Notes: a model not told the origin generated them from the sequence alone. A DNA stretch of 47,116 bases from Pseudoselenomonas ruminantium (GCF_900113715.1 NZ_FOQK01000026.1:1-47116), one strand, 5' to 3'; shown: positions 25,099 through 33,122, counted from the first letter of the stretch. Numbers and translations: made by a program.

Positions 25099-26436
25099 TC
25101 AGGCCAGCCAGGCTGTCAGTTTCCCCATGCGCTCCCCATAGGCCACGAACAGATCCCTGAAAGATCCGATATCCTGGCTCATGCCCACAGGGCCGAGATG
25201 GATGATTGGCTTGCCATAAGCCTTGCCCCCCGAATAAGTCATCATGCCCTGCACCATCATGAACGTCAGCATTTCCCGGATCGCATTTTCCCCGCCACCG
25301 TGGATATACTGCTCCGTGGCAAAGGCTCCGCCCACTTTATAGGCCAGATCCAGCTTGGAGCCTTTCTCCTCGAGCCAGGTTTTCATTTTAGCGGTGACCG
25401 AAGCCATATAGGTAGGCGAGCCGAGGATAATAAGGTCTGCCTTTTCGATATATTCCGCATCCGCCTCATCGATATGAAAACAAGCAGGCTGCAGGCCAGC
25501 CCTTTGCACGCCTTCGGCGATAAAGGCGGCCGCCTTCTCCGTGGTATGCGTGCGCGAATCATAGAGGATGGCCGCCAACAATGGCACCCCCTCCTCCTGT
25601 CCGCTGCAGATTGCCGAGCCGGCAGCAAAAGTATCAAGATACATGGGCCAAACACCAGAGCTATGGCACGCATCCAGGGAACAATGGCACAGATTGAAAT
25701 ACGCTACGCCAAGATTTTTAAGCTCTTTAACGGTTTGACTGACACACGCCTCGCTGGCCCCTGCCAGATGAATGCCGCCAACCACACGAAGGACTTGCTT
25801 TCCCGTCCGCTCCTTGACAGCTGCCACCATATTCACAATTCCCCTATGGGAGCATCCTACGACCATGCAGAGGCCATTTCCCTCCTCCAGCAGCAGGCAG
25901 ATCTCATCGGTAAAGGAATCCGGTTCCTTCGCTGCCCCACGCACGAATTTTTCAGGGATATGCTCAAAGTCCGTCGTTCGCGCAAAACCAGTGAAGAGGG
26001 TTGCATGATTGTCCAGCCTTATCATATCCTGGCATTCGCGCTGCTCGATACCCCAGGCAGCCAGATCGTCCGCCGTAAAGCCGCAGCCCTTATACAGGTA
26101 TTCATCCTTCTCCCGATCATAGGAATACTTCTCCTGCCAGAAATCCGGGCCGGTATAAAGCACCTTGGGTTTTACGTGCGCCAGCAGCGCAGGGAACCCA
26201 CCCGCATGGTCATAATGGGAGTGGCTCAAGGCGACAAAATCCACGGCAGATAGGTCTACGCCCATCTTCTCCGCATTGCGCCAGGCCGCCCCGGTATGCC
26301 CGCAGTCAAAGAGGAACTTGCTCTCCGGGGTCTCGACGTAAAAGGAAAGGCCATGCTCCCCCTCCAGTTCCCAAGGCTTTTCCTCCACCCAATCATCAAT
26401 CAGGACCCTTAACGTATATTTTGCTTCATATGCCAT
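25099..26436 (-). CDS. Metallo-beta-lactamase-fold hydrolase fused to flavodoxin-like domain
   Basis: A 445-residue two-domain protein. Residues 1-265 are an MBL-fold domain with LSHSHYDHAGG (the HxHxDH zinc site), FDCGHTG before it, VVGCSHRGIVNM, VVGGIHLAGA and a cysteine/histidine-rich LCHCSLDACHSSG. This arrangement resembles the dihydropterin ribofuranosylaminobenzene phosphate synthase-like MBL group. Residues 280-445 are flavodoxin/FMN-reductase-like: AILYDSRTHTTEKAA (phosphate loop), LIILGSPTYMASVTAKMKTWLEE and VGGAFATEQYIHGGGENA. The layout recalls flavodiiron proteins, but the MBL branch and metal motif differ. The start at 26436 has GGAGG 8 bases upstream. Its redox role is inferred. 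Confidence 0.8.
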   Translation of the reverse strand: MAYEAKYTLRVLIDDWVEEKPWELEGEHGLSFYVETPESKFLFDCGHTGAAWRNAEKMGVDLSAVDFVALSHSHYDHAGGFPALLAHVKPKVLYTGPDFWQEKYSYDREKDEYLYKGCGFTADDLAAWGIEQRECQDMIRLDNHATLFTGFARTTDFEHIPEKFVRGAAKEPDSFTDEICLLLEEGNGLCMVVGCSHRGIVNMVAAVKERTGKQVLRVVGGIHLAGASEACVSQTVKELKNLGVAYFNLCHCSLDACHSSGVWPMYLDTFAAGSAICSGQEEGVPLLAAILYDSRTHTTEKAAAFIAEGVQRAGLQPACFHIDEADAEYIEKADLIILGSPTYMASVTAKMKTWLEEKGSKLDLAYKVGGAFATEQYIHGGGENAIREMLTFMMVQGMMTYSGGKAYGKPIIHLGPVGMSQDIGSFRDLFVAYGERMGKLTAWLA

Positions 26437-26622
26437 GACAAATGCCTCCAATGGTAAATCAATATGTAAACATCATAAAGCATACGCCCAAAGCTGTCCA
26501 GCTCAGGACTTCTGCCACCCTCCGCGAATATCTTTGCTTTTCTCTTCCCGCTTCATTCCACTCCCTAACATCGCTATGCAGATCCTGCCAAGGGTCCAGG
26601 CAAGATTCCTGCCTCAGCTGAT

Positions 26623-26634
26623 TTGACATGTCAA
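26623..26634. repeat. Single TTGACATGTCAA palindrome upstream of the SMR promoter
   Basis: Exact copy of the recurring palindrome, centred about 56 bp before the predicted start of the SMR transcript. Confidence 0.7.
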
Positions 26635-26649
26635 AAAATCAAATCACGG

Positions 26650-26678
26650 TTGACATCCATCAGCCTATTTGCTAGAAT
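26650..26678 (+). promoter_or_regulatory. Promoter of the SMR transcript
   Basis: TTGACA (26650-26655), a 17-base spacer and TAGAAT (26673-26678). The start would be near 26685, giving a leader of about 134 nt. Confidence 0.85.
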
Positions 26679-26684
26679 CAATAC

Positions 26685-26806
26685 TCGTATCGGACGGCAA
26701 GCAATCGCCTGCTTGCCAGATAAGGTGTCCATAGACACACACCGGAACGGGTTATTCAGGCCAGATAAGATCGCATTCTTATCTGGCCTTATTTTTTTTT
26801 CGAAAG
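26685..26806 (+). promoter_or_regulatory. Structured leader with terminator before the SMR gene (candidate riboswitch)
   Basis: The leader has an 8-bp hairpin GGCAAGCA/TGCTTGCC, a small GTGTC-CATA-GACAC hairpin, and an 11-bp terminator GGCCAGATAAG/CTTATCTGGCC followed by TTATTTTTTTT. GCCAGATAAG occurs twice, in the first hairpin's 3' side and in the terminator's 5' arm, so either copy could pair with the terminator's 3' arm. That allows two exclusive folds. I do not recognise the guanidine-I consensus. A ligand-sensing or attenuation role is inference. Confidence 0.55.
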
Positions 26807-26818
26807 GATTTTAAACAC

Positions 26819-27148
26819 ATGCTAAAAGGTTATCTTCTGCTCGCCATCGCTATCGCCCTGGAAATTGTTTCCACCTCTATGCTGAAAGCCTCCTGCGGTT
26901 TTACCAAACTAATGCCCAGCGTTGCTTTCATAGCGGGAATGGGAACCTGTTTCTACATTTTTTCCAAATCCTTGCTGCTGCTCCCCCTGGGCATTGCCTA
27001 TGCAATATGGGCTGGCGTCGGCACAGCTCTTACGGCGCTGGTGGCGGTATTTATCTGGCATGAACAGATGGACCTTACCACCGGCTTGGGCATCTTGTTC
27101 ATCATCATAGGAGTGATCCTGTTAAACATCCGCAGCATCACCAGTTGA
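26819..27148 (+). CDS. Small multidrug resistance (SMR) family efflux protein
   Basis: A 109-residue protein with four membrane helices. The first helix carries the essential glutamate in ALEIVSTSMLKAS, and GIAYAIWAGVGTALTALV is the EmrE/QacE block, as opposed to the Gdx guanidinium subtype. It works as an antiparallel dimer, exporting cationic drugs in exchange for protons. No SMR partner gene is adjacent, so it should be a homodimer. The mRNA begins with a leader containing a terminator. Confidence 0.9.
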   Translation: MLKGYLLLAIAIALEIVSTSMLKASCGFTKLMPSVAFIAGMGTCFYIFSKSLLLLPLGIAYAIWAGVGTALTALVAVFIWHEQMDLTTGLGILFIIIGVILLNIRSITS

Positions 27149-27299
27149 TAGCGGCACATCATCCCAGCCAGGACGCCCCATAGTGCCCTGAATCGGCAAC
27201 TCCCTAGACCTCGTCTCCCCGTGCTAAGTTCCCTTAAAGCAGCCTCTTCTTTTATTTCATATTCTCCCACCAGCACGCAAGGTTCTGTTTTTTCCCACG

Positions 27300-27474
27300 G
27301 GCCAGAACGGCCTTCCAGGAAGGTACCGAGGCAGCCCGCAAGGATATTTTAGTAGAGCAGCGTGCCCGCCTGCAGGAACAGCTGGAAACCTTGCAACCCA
27401 CCATTGAGCGGCTGGATTACAAGATTACCCATTACGATGAAATTCTCAAGTGCTCGGAAAAACTCAAATCTTAA
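27300..27474 (+). pseudogene. C-terminal remnant of a MerR-family regulator
   Basis: From about 27300 to the stop at 27472-27474 the plus strand reads FQEGTEAARKDILVEQRARL, then QEQLETLQPTIERLDYKITHY and a short tail. This is the dimerisation coiled coil typical of MerR-family regulators (…RLDYKI.YY). The N-terminal DNA-binding domain is missing, there is no start codon or ribosome site, and the upstream 150 bases carry no recognisable coding. A hairpin terminator follows at 27499. The subfamily resembles regulators of aldehyde/aldo-keto reductase genes. Confidence 0.7.
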
Positions 27475-27498
27475 TCCCCATATCCCCAAAATGCAGAA

Positions 27499-27538
27499 AA
27501 ATGGTGCCAACCGCAAAGTTAGCACCATTTTTCTTTTT
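27499..27538 (+). terminator. Terminator after the MerR remnant
   Basis: AAATGGTGCCAAC (27499-27511) pairs with GTTAGCACCATTT (27518-27530), followed by TTCTTTTT. Confidence 0.85.
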
Positions 27539-27635
27539 GCATCACTCAAAAGCCAGACCATCAAATCAGATTTTTACATCTTCTGCTGAAGCCTTGATTT
27601 CCTCACCGCCATTGCCCATGGCACAGCATATCTAA

Positions 27636-28040
27636 CTATTTCGGAAGTTTGGCCTGCTCCTCACGCAACCATTGAAGCCGCTGCTTCTCCCTGTTAATCG
27701 CCTGACGTAAAATCAGAGAATGACCATAGTGTTTCGCCTGTTCCGCTTCCCATGCGAACAGAGCTTCCCACCTCGACTCCAAATATTGCAGCTTTTCCTC
27801 GTGACGGGCTATTTCCTGAGCAAATAACTCCTTCACCAAAGGATTTCTGGCATCATTCAGTAAATACAGCTTCATGGAAAACTCATCTCTGGTTGGGGGC
27901 AGAGCATTTAAAGGCTCACTCAGCCAAGCCGATAATTCCTGTTCTCCTTGAGGCAGGATTTTATAGTAAGTTTTGGTCATTTTCTGTCCCACAGTATCCG
28001 CATGGGAAGCAATAAGGCCGCTACTTTGATGCCAGCTACA
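27636..28040 (-). pseudogene. PadR-family regulator lacking its DNA-binding domain
   Basis: The frame reads GLIASHADTVGQKMTKTYYK, then ILPQGEQELSAWLSEPLNAL, and ends in a long helical Vir_act_alpha_C-type domain (EEKLQYLESRWEALF). This is the end of the winged helix and the C-terminal dimerisation domain of PadR regulators. The first 50 or so residues with the recognition helix are absent: the frame runs directly into the 5' region of the divergent esterase gene. It is probably non-functional as a DNA binder. Confidence 0.7.
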
Positions 28041-28073
28041 ATCGCCTGAAAAAATAATATCGGAGGTAAGAGC

Positions 28074-28919
28074 ATGAAACTTTTTCAATTGAGAAAACTT
28101 ATTACCGCTTCACTGTTAACCATGGGGCTGATGACCATAGGCACGGGAGTCAGCCTTGCCCAAAGCAAGGATTTGAGCATTCAAGGTGACCATGGTAAAC
28201 TTTCCGCTATACTTCAGACTCCTGATGGAGCAAAGGATTACCCACTGGTGATTATCTGCCATGGTTTTACTTCTAACAAGGATACGGAGCTGATACATAC
28301 GCTTGCCAATAATTTAGAAAAGAATGGCATTGCCAGCCTCCGTTTTGACTTTAACGGCCATGGCAAAAGTGAAGGCCTCTTCCAGGACATGACGGTACTC
28401 AATGAAATCGAGGATGCTAAAAAGGTTTATGATTACGCTGCCAAACTCCCCCATGTGACATCCATTTCCCTGGCAGGCCATTCCCAAGGCGGCGTGGTGG
28501 CCAGCATGACTGCGGGTATTCTTGGCACCGAAAAAGTCAAAAGCCTGGCTCTAATGGCACCGGCAGCTGTACTGCGAGATGATGCCATTCGCGGGATTTG
28601 TATGAATGCTCATTATGACGCTAATAATCTCCCAGAAACTATTCCTCTCTATAACAACCTTCAACTAGGCAAAAATTATGTTCTGACCGCCCAGACGCTC
28701 CCAATCTACGAAACAGCAGTCAGGTACCAGGGGCCTGCCTTCATGATTCACGGCACTGGGGATGTCATCGTCCCCTACACTTACAGCCAGCGGTATCACA
28801 GAATTTATTTCAATGGCCAGCTAAAGCTTGTTCCCGGAGAAGACCATGGCTTTACCCATGATATCAAAGGTGCTTGCCAAGCAGTAACTGACTACTTTGT
28901 TACACAACTAAAAAAATAA
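28074..28919 (+). CDS. Exported alpha/beta hydrolase, cinnamoyl/feruloyl esterase-like
   Basis: A 281-residue protein with a signal peptide (ITASLLTMGLMTIGTGVSLA). The hydrolase motifs are ICHGFTSNKD (oxyanion loop), GHSQGGVVASM (nucleophile serine), HGTGDVIVPY (aspartate) and GEDHGFTHD (histidine). The set and length match the rumen/lactobacillus cinnamoyl esterases (Est1E, LJ0536) that release ferulate from plant cell wall. Substrate is inferred by motif similarity. CGGAGG lies before the ATG. Codon use is more A/T-rich than in the mannan or pst genes, suggesting acquisition. Confidence 0.82.
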   Translation: MKLFQLRKLITASLLTMGLMTIGTGVSLAQSKDLSIQGDHGKLSAILQTPDGAKDYPLVIICHGFTSNKDTELIHTLANNLEKNGIASLRFDFNGHGKSEGLFQDMTVLNEIEDAKKVYDYAAKLPHVTSISLAGHSQGGVVASMTAGILGTEKVKSLALMAPAAVLRDDAIRGICMNAHYDANNLPETIPLYNNLQLGKNYVLTAQTLPIYETAVRYQGPAFMIHGTGDVIVPYTYSQRYHRIYFNGQLKLVPGEDHGFTHDIKGACQAVTDYFVTQLKK

Positions 28920-28981
28920 AACTACAATGGATACCTATTCAGATACCTTTTATATCATGCAAAAATAAATATTAATAAACA

Positions 28982-29013
28982 TGGGCTGATGCAAAGAATG
29001 CTTTGCATCAGCC
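28982..29013. terminator. Hairpin after the esterase gene
   Basis: GGGCTGATGCAAAG pairs with CTTTGCATCAGCCC, a perfect 14-bp stem. On the plus strand no U-tract follows; on the minus strand the downstream sequence is U-rich. The rest of 28920-29125 shows no gene. Confidence 0.6.
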
Positions 29014-29125
29014 CACTCATTATGCTTAGTTCTAAAAATGTGCCTGTATGTTCTGATTATCAAAATAAAATGGCGTAGACATATATCATTCCAGACGATG
29101 TGCCATATTATAAAACATCATTTTC

Positions 29126-29518
29126 TCAGGACTGACTGGTCAGCAATTTTCTGCCCCAATCAGACTGACTGTTCCGGTAGAGAAACAAGGCAAAGATACC
29201 GCTGAAGAGGCTGGCTATCGGCGGCATCAGCTCTCCGCCCTCATTCTGACTGAAAAGTTCTGCCATATACGGCCCGGCCAATTCCATAAAGAAGAACGCG
29301 GCCACTGCCATAACGAACGATGCCCAAAGGATGCGGCGGAAAATGGCCTTGAGCCGTGCCTTCTCCCCTGCCCCATGACAATAACTCAAGGCAGGCTGCA
29401 ATGAGTCACAAAGGCCGAAGTTCAGCATACCGATGATGCTGTCCACATACATGACGATGGCAAAGGCGGCCACCGCTGAAGTCCCGCCGCATTTGAGCAG
29501 GAAAAAATTCAGCATCAT
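29126..29518 (-). pseudogene. MATE-family transporter fragment
   Basis: The 130-residue frame contains NFFLLKCGGTSAVAAFAIVM, then GMLNFGLCDSLQPALSYCHG and AELFSQN, the second-half helices of a MATE exporter (usual length about 450). It ends in an unrelated tail after FLYRNSQSD and has no own ribosome site. Both N-terminal half and last helices are missing. The palindrome CTGACTGGTCAG (29132-29143) lies at its end. Confidence 0.7.
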
Positions 29519-29661
29519 TCCTGCATGACAGGCTCGCCCAGGGTCGCAAAGTTCTCACTGGCAAAGAGACCGTTGTTGCTTTCAAGGTAAAATTCCAGCT
29601 TGCGCGCATGAAGCCAGTCTACGACACGGCGGCTCTGCTCCGGCGTAAGCAGCTGATTCAT
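29515..29661 (-). pseudogene. Fragment of a Cof-type HAD hydrolase
   Basis: The frame reads MNQLLTPEQSRRVVDWLHAR followed by KLEFYLESNNGLFASENF, which matches the cap-domain region of Cof-like HAD phosphatases. It is bounded on one side by the MFS fragment and on the other by the MATE fragment, with no room for the HAD core motifs. Confidence 0.6.
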
Positions 29662-29858
29662 GAGATACCGATGCACAAGAGCAGCATCCCCAGCACATCC
29701 TCGCCGATAGCCAGTCTTTCCCTTAGCAAGGGGACCAGTGGCGCCCAGGACGCTGCCCCGAAGCCGCCGATAAAGAACAATGCCCGCGTGGCGTGCTGCC
29801 GCATTTTCCCTGCTGCATACCGTTCTTTGACTTTTGACCGGTCCATTTTCTCGTTCAT
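29658..29858 (-). pseudogene. MFS transporter N-terminal fragment
   Basis: The frame starts at ATG 29858 with GAGG 8 bases upstream and reads MRQHATRALFFIGGFGAASW, then APLVPLLRERLAIGEDVLGM, the first helices of an MFS exporter. It stops after 66 residues at the join to the HAD fragment. Confidence 0.65.
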
Positions 29859-29941
29859 GCCATTGCCTCGTTTCGTTCAAATAGTTCCAGATAATCCCCT
29901 GCTAAAGCATGGCTGTCACGCCGATAGTCTTCGCAGCAGCC
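29855..29941 (-). pseudogene. Short C-terminal coding remnant coupled to the MFS start
   Basis: Between an in-frame TAA (29942-29944) and the TGA at 29855-29857 the minus strand reads CCEDYRRDSHALAGDYLELF and six more residues. Its stop overlaps the MFS ATG by four bases (ATGA), the usual sign of an operon, so this is probably the tail of a lost upstream gene. I do not recognise the family. Confidence 0.35.
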
Positions 29942-29997
29942 TTACTAGAAAGCCCCGTCTTTTAAAGCTGCGGGCAGGAAATAAATCTATATTATAA

Positions 29998-30027
29998 AAC
30001 CCTGACTGCATTTTTCAACAGTCAGGG
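29998..30027 (-). terminator. Terminator of the CMD-cupin/metallophosphoesterase transcript
   Basis: ACCCTGACTG pairs with CAGTCAGGGT around a 10-base loop; on the minus strand TTTTATAAT follows. Confidence 0.85.
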
Positions 30028-30033
30028 TCAGCG

Positions 30034-31314
30034 TTATTTTGCTTTTGTCACTTTCACCGTATCGATCACCTGTCCATCGGGCAGGAAACATTTGACCGTT
30101 ATCGCTTCGTCCGTCACCTGCATGGTAAGGTAATTGTCCGTTTCGGGCTGGGGCGCCACTACCTCATCCAGCTGATGGTCAATCCATAAGCCGGGATAAC
30201 GCACATTGCCGGCTACGCCCGTCAATATATAAAGAGGTCCCTTACTATCCCGCTTAAAGCTTTTGATATGTCCCCGGTTGCGGTAGGTATGCAGATGGGC
30301 AGTAAAGACAATATCAATGCCCAATTCATCAAACAGCGGCATGAAATTCCTGCCTAAATCCGAAATTCCTTCCTGCCGTTCCGGACGTTTGTGGATGCGG
30401 TATTGCAAGACATCCTTATGCACCAGCACGATTTTCCATTTCTTGCGGCTCCTGCCAGCATCTTCCCGCAGCCAGCTCAGCTGCTCTGCCATAAGGCCCG
30501 GCTTGAACGCCTCGGTTTCGTCCCACTGGCTGTTGAGCACCATGAAATGCACATCGCCATAGTCAAAGGAATAATAGTAGCGGGAAAAATCCCGGCTGTT
30601 GTTTTCCGGCACTACGAAATAATGAAGATAGGCCTCTGGCAGCCGCACCTTCCAATTCTGGTCATAGGTTTCATGATTGCCCATCAAGGGCACAAAGGGA
30701 ATGCGGTCAATCATGCCATTTACCCCATGGAACCAGGCCTGCCATTGCGTATGGTCTTCGCCATTGTCCACGATATCGCCCATATTGATAAAGAATGCCG
30801 CCTGCGGATTGCGCTGGGCAGCATTTTGCGCTAATGCCTCCCAATCGCTATAATCGCTGGACTGGGAATCGGGGAATAGCAGGCATTCAAAATCTCCTGT
30901 CCCCGCCGTATGCAACGTATGCCAGCCGCTGGCAGCCGTATCCGTCACCACACGGTACTCATAATCCGTATCGGCCTGCAGTTCCTGCAGGTTCGCCAGA
31001 TATTGATTGTTCTTCACGCCATCGTCAGTGAAGAAATCCTCCAGCGCAGGAACGAGCTGAGCCTCCGCCTGCCCCTTAACACGGTATTCGATGGCCGGAT
31101 TTACCAGGACATCCTCCGCCTGCCACATGATGGTCCGGCTATGGGCAGCATCGGCAGTGATAAGCTGCCGCAAAAACTGCGCATCCAAGTCCCCGGTCAG
31201 ATTGCGGACACTATTAGCCGCCTTGCGGTACCAGGTGCTCTTGGCGAAAAACATGCCACCCGCCAGCAGCGTCAAAGCCCCCAGTCCTCCCGCAATAAAA
31301 GTCCTTCTCTTCAT
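30034..31314 (-). CDS. Exported metallophosphoesterase, purple acid phosphatase-like
   Basis: A 426-residue protein with a twin-arginine-like signal (MKRRTFIAGGLGALTLLAGG). Residues 50-140 are a fibronectin-like domain as in purple acid phosphatases (SRTIMWQAED…YEYRVVTD). The calcineurin-like core follows with INMGDIVDNGEDHTQW (metal site), LMGNHETYDQNW, VLVHKDVLQYR and FTAHLHTYRNRGHI (metal histidines). It should cleave phosphate esters outside the cytoplasm. It lies 23 bases after the CMD-cupin gene in the same transcript. Confidence 0.88.
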   Translation of the reverse strand: MKRRTFIAGGLGALTLLAGGMFFAKSTWYRKAANSVRNLTGDLDAQFLRQLITADAAHSRTIMWQAEDVLVNPAIEYRVKGQAEAQLVPALEDFFTDDGVKNNQYLANLQELQADTDYEYRVVTDTAASGWHTLHTAGTGDFECLLFPDSQSSDYSDWEALAQNAAQRNPQAAFFINMGDIVDNGEDHTQWQAWFHGVNGMIDRIPFVPLMGNHETYDQNWKVRLPEAYLHYFVVPENNSRDFSRYYYSFDYGDVHFMVLNSQWDETEAFKPGLMAEQLSWLREDAGRSRKKWKIVLVHKDVLQYRIHKRPERQEGISDLGRNFMPLFDELGIDIVFTAHLHTYRNRGHIKSFKRDSKGPLYILTGVAGNVRYPGLWIDHQLDEVVAPQPETDNYLTMQVTDEAITVKCFLPDGQVIDTVKVTKAK

Positions 31315-31337
31315 CGGCTCCCTCTTTTCCTATAACT

Positions 31338-32225
31338 TTACGGCAGTTTGTTGTATTCCTGCGCCGCTACAGGTTCGCACCATTCGTTAGAAGTATTCTC
31401 GCCCGGCACTTCCACAGCGATATGCTGGAAAGCAGAATCCTTGGCCGCGCCATGCCAATGCTTGACATTCGCGGGGATATGCACGACATCGCCGGTCTTC
31501 AGTTCCTGCGCAGGCTTGCCCCATTCCTGATACCAGCCGCGTCCGGCCGTGACCAGGAGCATCTGCCCGCCGCCCTTGTCGGCATGATGGATATGCCAGT
31601 GATTGCGGCAGCCCGGCTCAAAGGTCACATTGCCGATGACCACCTGTTCCGTAGAAATCATATGGAGATAGCTCTTGCCGTCAAAATACTGGGCATAGTT
31701 GACATTTTCGCTGCCGACGGGGAACATGCTGGTTTCCTTGATGGCTTCCAAATCCATCGTATCGCTTCCTTTGCGCTCTGTATCCTTAGCTGCCGGTTCG
31801 TTATAGACCTCTTTTGCCAGATTGAAGGCAGCCCAGGCCTTGGGCCAGCCAGCATAGAAGCCCAGCTGGGTAATGACTTCTGCCATTTCCGCTTTGGTCA
31901 CACCATTCTTCTTTGCCGACTGCAGATGATATTTGAGTGAGCTGTCCACCATGCCGCTGGCCACCAAGGCCGAAACCGTCACGATACTGCGGTCATGCAA
32001 GGAGAGTATGTCATTTTTCGACCAAACCTCGCCAAAGAGGATATCGTCATTATAGCGGGCAAAATCGGGAGCAAACTCACCAAGCTGCTGCCGTCCTGCC
32101 GTCTGGGTTACTTTCACTGCGATACGTTTGTTGTTATTTGCCATTGCTGCTGCCTCCACCGTCAAAAAATTCGCTGACATAGCAGTTGCGGCTGCCAGCC
32201 CTGCCGCGATGATTCTTTTCTTCAT
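31338..32225 (-). CDS. Exported carboxymuconolactone decarboxylase-cupin fusion
   Basis: A 295-residue protein with signal peptide (IIAAGLAAATAMSANFLTVE). Residues 50-140 are a CMD domain (DILSLHDRSIVTVSALVA, then QLGFYAGWPKAW), without the AhpD CxxC pair. Residues 180-285 are a cupin with metal ligands NHWHIHHADKGGG, GRGWYQEWG, GDVVHIPANVKHWHG. Such CMD-cupin proteins accompany aldo/keto reductases in redox clusters; the reaction is unknown. It is preceded by a promoter with the 19-bp spacer and dyad typical of MerR activation. Confidence 0.88.
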   Translation of the reverse strand: MKKRIIAAGLAAATAMSANFLTVEAAAMANNNKRIAVKVTQTAGRQQLGEFAPDFARYNDDILFGEVWSKNDILSLHDRSIVTVSALVASGMVDSSLKYHLQSAKKNGVTKAEMAEVITQLGFYAGWPKAWAAFNLAKEVYNEPAAKDTERKGSDTMDLEAIKETSMFPVGSENVNYAQYFDGKSYLHMISTEQVVIGNVTFEPGCRNHWHIHHADKGGGQMLLVTAGRGWYQEWGKPAQELKTGDVVHIPANVKHWHGAAKDSAFQHIAVEVPGENTSNEWCEPVAAQEYNKLP

Positions 32226-32284
32226 CCTGGTCTCCTTTTCCTGCTTCTTTCACACATCAAGGAACTGTCCCTGACTTCCGTTCT

Positions 32285-32315
32285 AATCTAGCACTTGAAG
32301 CTTACTTCAAGTCAA
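32285..32315 (-). promoter_or_regulatory. MerR-type promoter of the CMD-cupin operon
   Basis: On the minus strand TTGACT (32310-32315), a 19-base spacer and TAGATT (32285-32290). The spacer region holds the dyad ACTTGAAGCTTACTTCAAGT (perfect 8-bp arms, 32293-32312 in plus-strand sense). A 19-bp spacer with a central dyad is diagnostic of MerR-family activation. Confidence 0.82.
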
Positions 32316-32364
32316 GCAAAAATTTCATCTGCTTTCATAACGCCGTTGTTCAGCTTCTTCTGCG

Positions 32365-33069
32365 TTATTTCCTGCTTCTGCCCAAAACGATTCCGCCCAG
32401 CACATAAAGTCCCAGCATCCCCGCCAGTAGCAGTACATAGATGCCACCCGGCTGATTGGCCGCCTCTGTCGCAAAGATGTGCTTCATCAGCAGCCGGTCG
32501 CCTGCGCGGTTCATGAACGAACCCCATACGCCAGCCACCAGCACAAAAGCGGCCAGTGTGCCAGCCAGCAGCCGTCCGGCCATTTTCGGCAATGACCAGT
32601 TTATGCGCTTCTGCCATTGTCTTTTCCAGCCTTGCCAATGCAGGCCCCAATGCAGGCCACTCAAGATCAGCAGCGCATACGGCAGCGAAACATGATATTG
32701 ATGCAGGGCAATGCTGCGCTGCACGGCCAGCGGCATCACATCTTTGAGCAGATAGTTGGAAATCCCCAGACCGGACAGGATAGTTACCAGCACCCCCAGG
32801 ATAAGCAAACCATCGATGACCGTTCCCAAAAGCCGCCCGAAGCTCCAGCATCCCTGCCGCAAATTCTTGAGCCAGCTGCGGTTCTGATACAAATGCAGCA
32901 GGACCAGCAGCAGCCAGGCCACGCCCAGGATTTCATGCAGCAGTTTGGGAATATAATGGAAACTCATCACCGCAATAAACACCACAGGCAGGCATGTTGT
33001 CACCACTAAGCGCCCCGGCACAGTCAATGCGCCTCTGCCGGTGACTTTCAAACACTCGCGTCTATTCAT
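32365..33069 (-). CDS. DUF4405 cytochrome b561-like membrane protein
   Basis: A 234-residue membrane protein with five to six helices. Histidines spaced for haem ligation occur in FHYIPKLLHEILG, LVLLHLYQNR, SIALHQYHVSLPYALLILSGLHWGLHW. This matches DUF4405-type proteins, thought to bind b haem and pass electrons across the membrane. The N-terminal MNRRECLKV is basic. It starts 54 bases after the aldo/keto reductase stop and is probably cotranscribed with it. Confidence 0.78.
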   Translation of the reverse strand: MNRRECLKVTGRGALTVPGRLVVTTCLPVVFIAVMSFHYIPKLLHEILGVAWLLLVLLHLYQNRSWLKNLRQGCWSFGRLLGTVIDGLLILGVLVTILSGLGISNYLLKDVMPLAVQRSIALHQYHVSLPYALLILSGLHWGLHWQGWKRQWQKRINWSLPKMAGRLLAGTLAAFVLVAGVWGSFMNRAGDRLLMKHIFATEAANQPGGIYVLLLAGMLGLYVLGGIVLGRSRK

Positions 33070-33122
33070 ATACACCACTTCCGTAACGAAAAGCTTTTCC
33101 CCTTCTCATATGCTGGATAAAC

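Noticed and set aside
25099-26436. Flavodiiron protein (oxygen/NO reductase)
   Set aside because: The diiron ligand pattern (HxExDH) is replaced by HSHYDH and the MBL domain belongs to another branch.
26685-26806. Guanidine-I (ykkC) riboswitch before the SMR gene
   Set aside because: The conserved ykkC blocks are not present and the SMR protein has the EmrE/Qac rather than the Gdx signature. Left as an unclassified leader.
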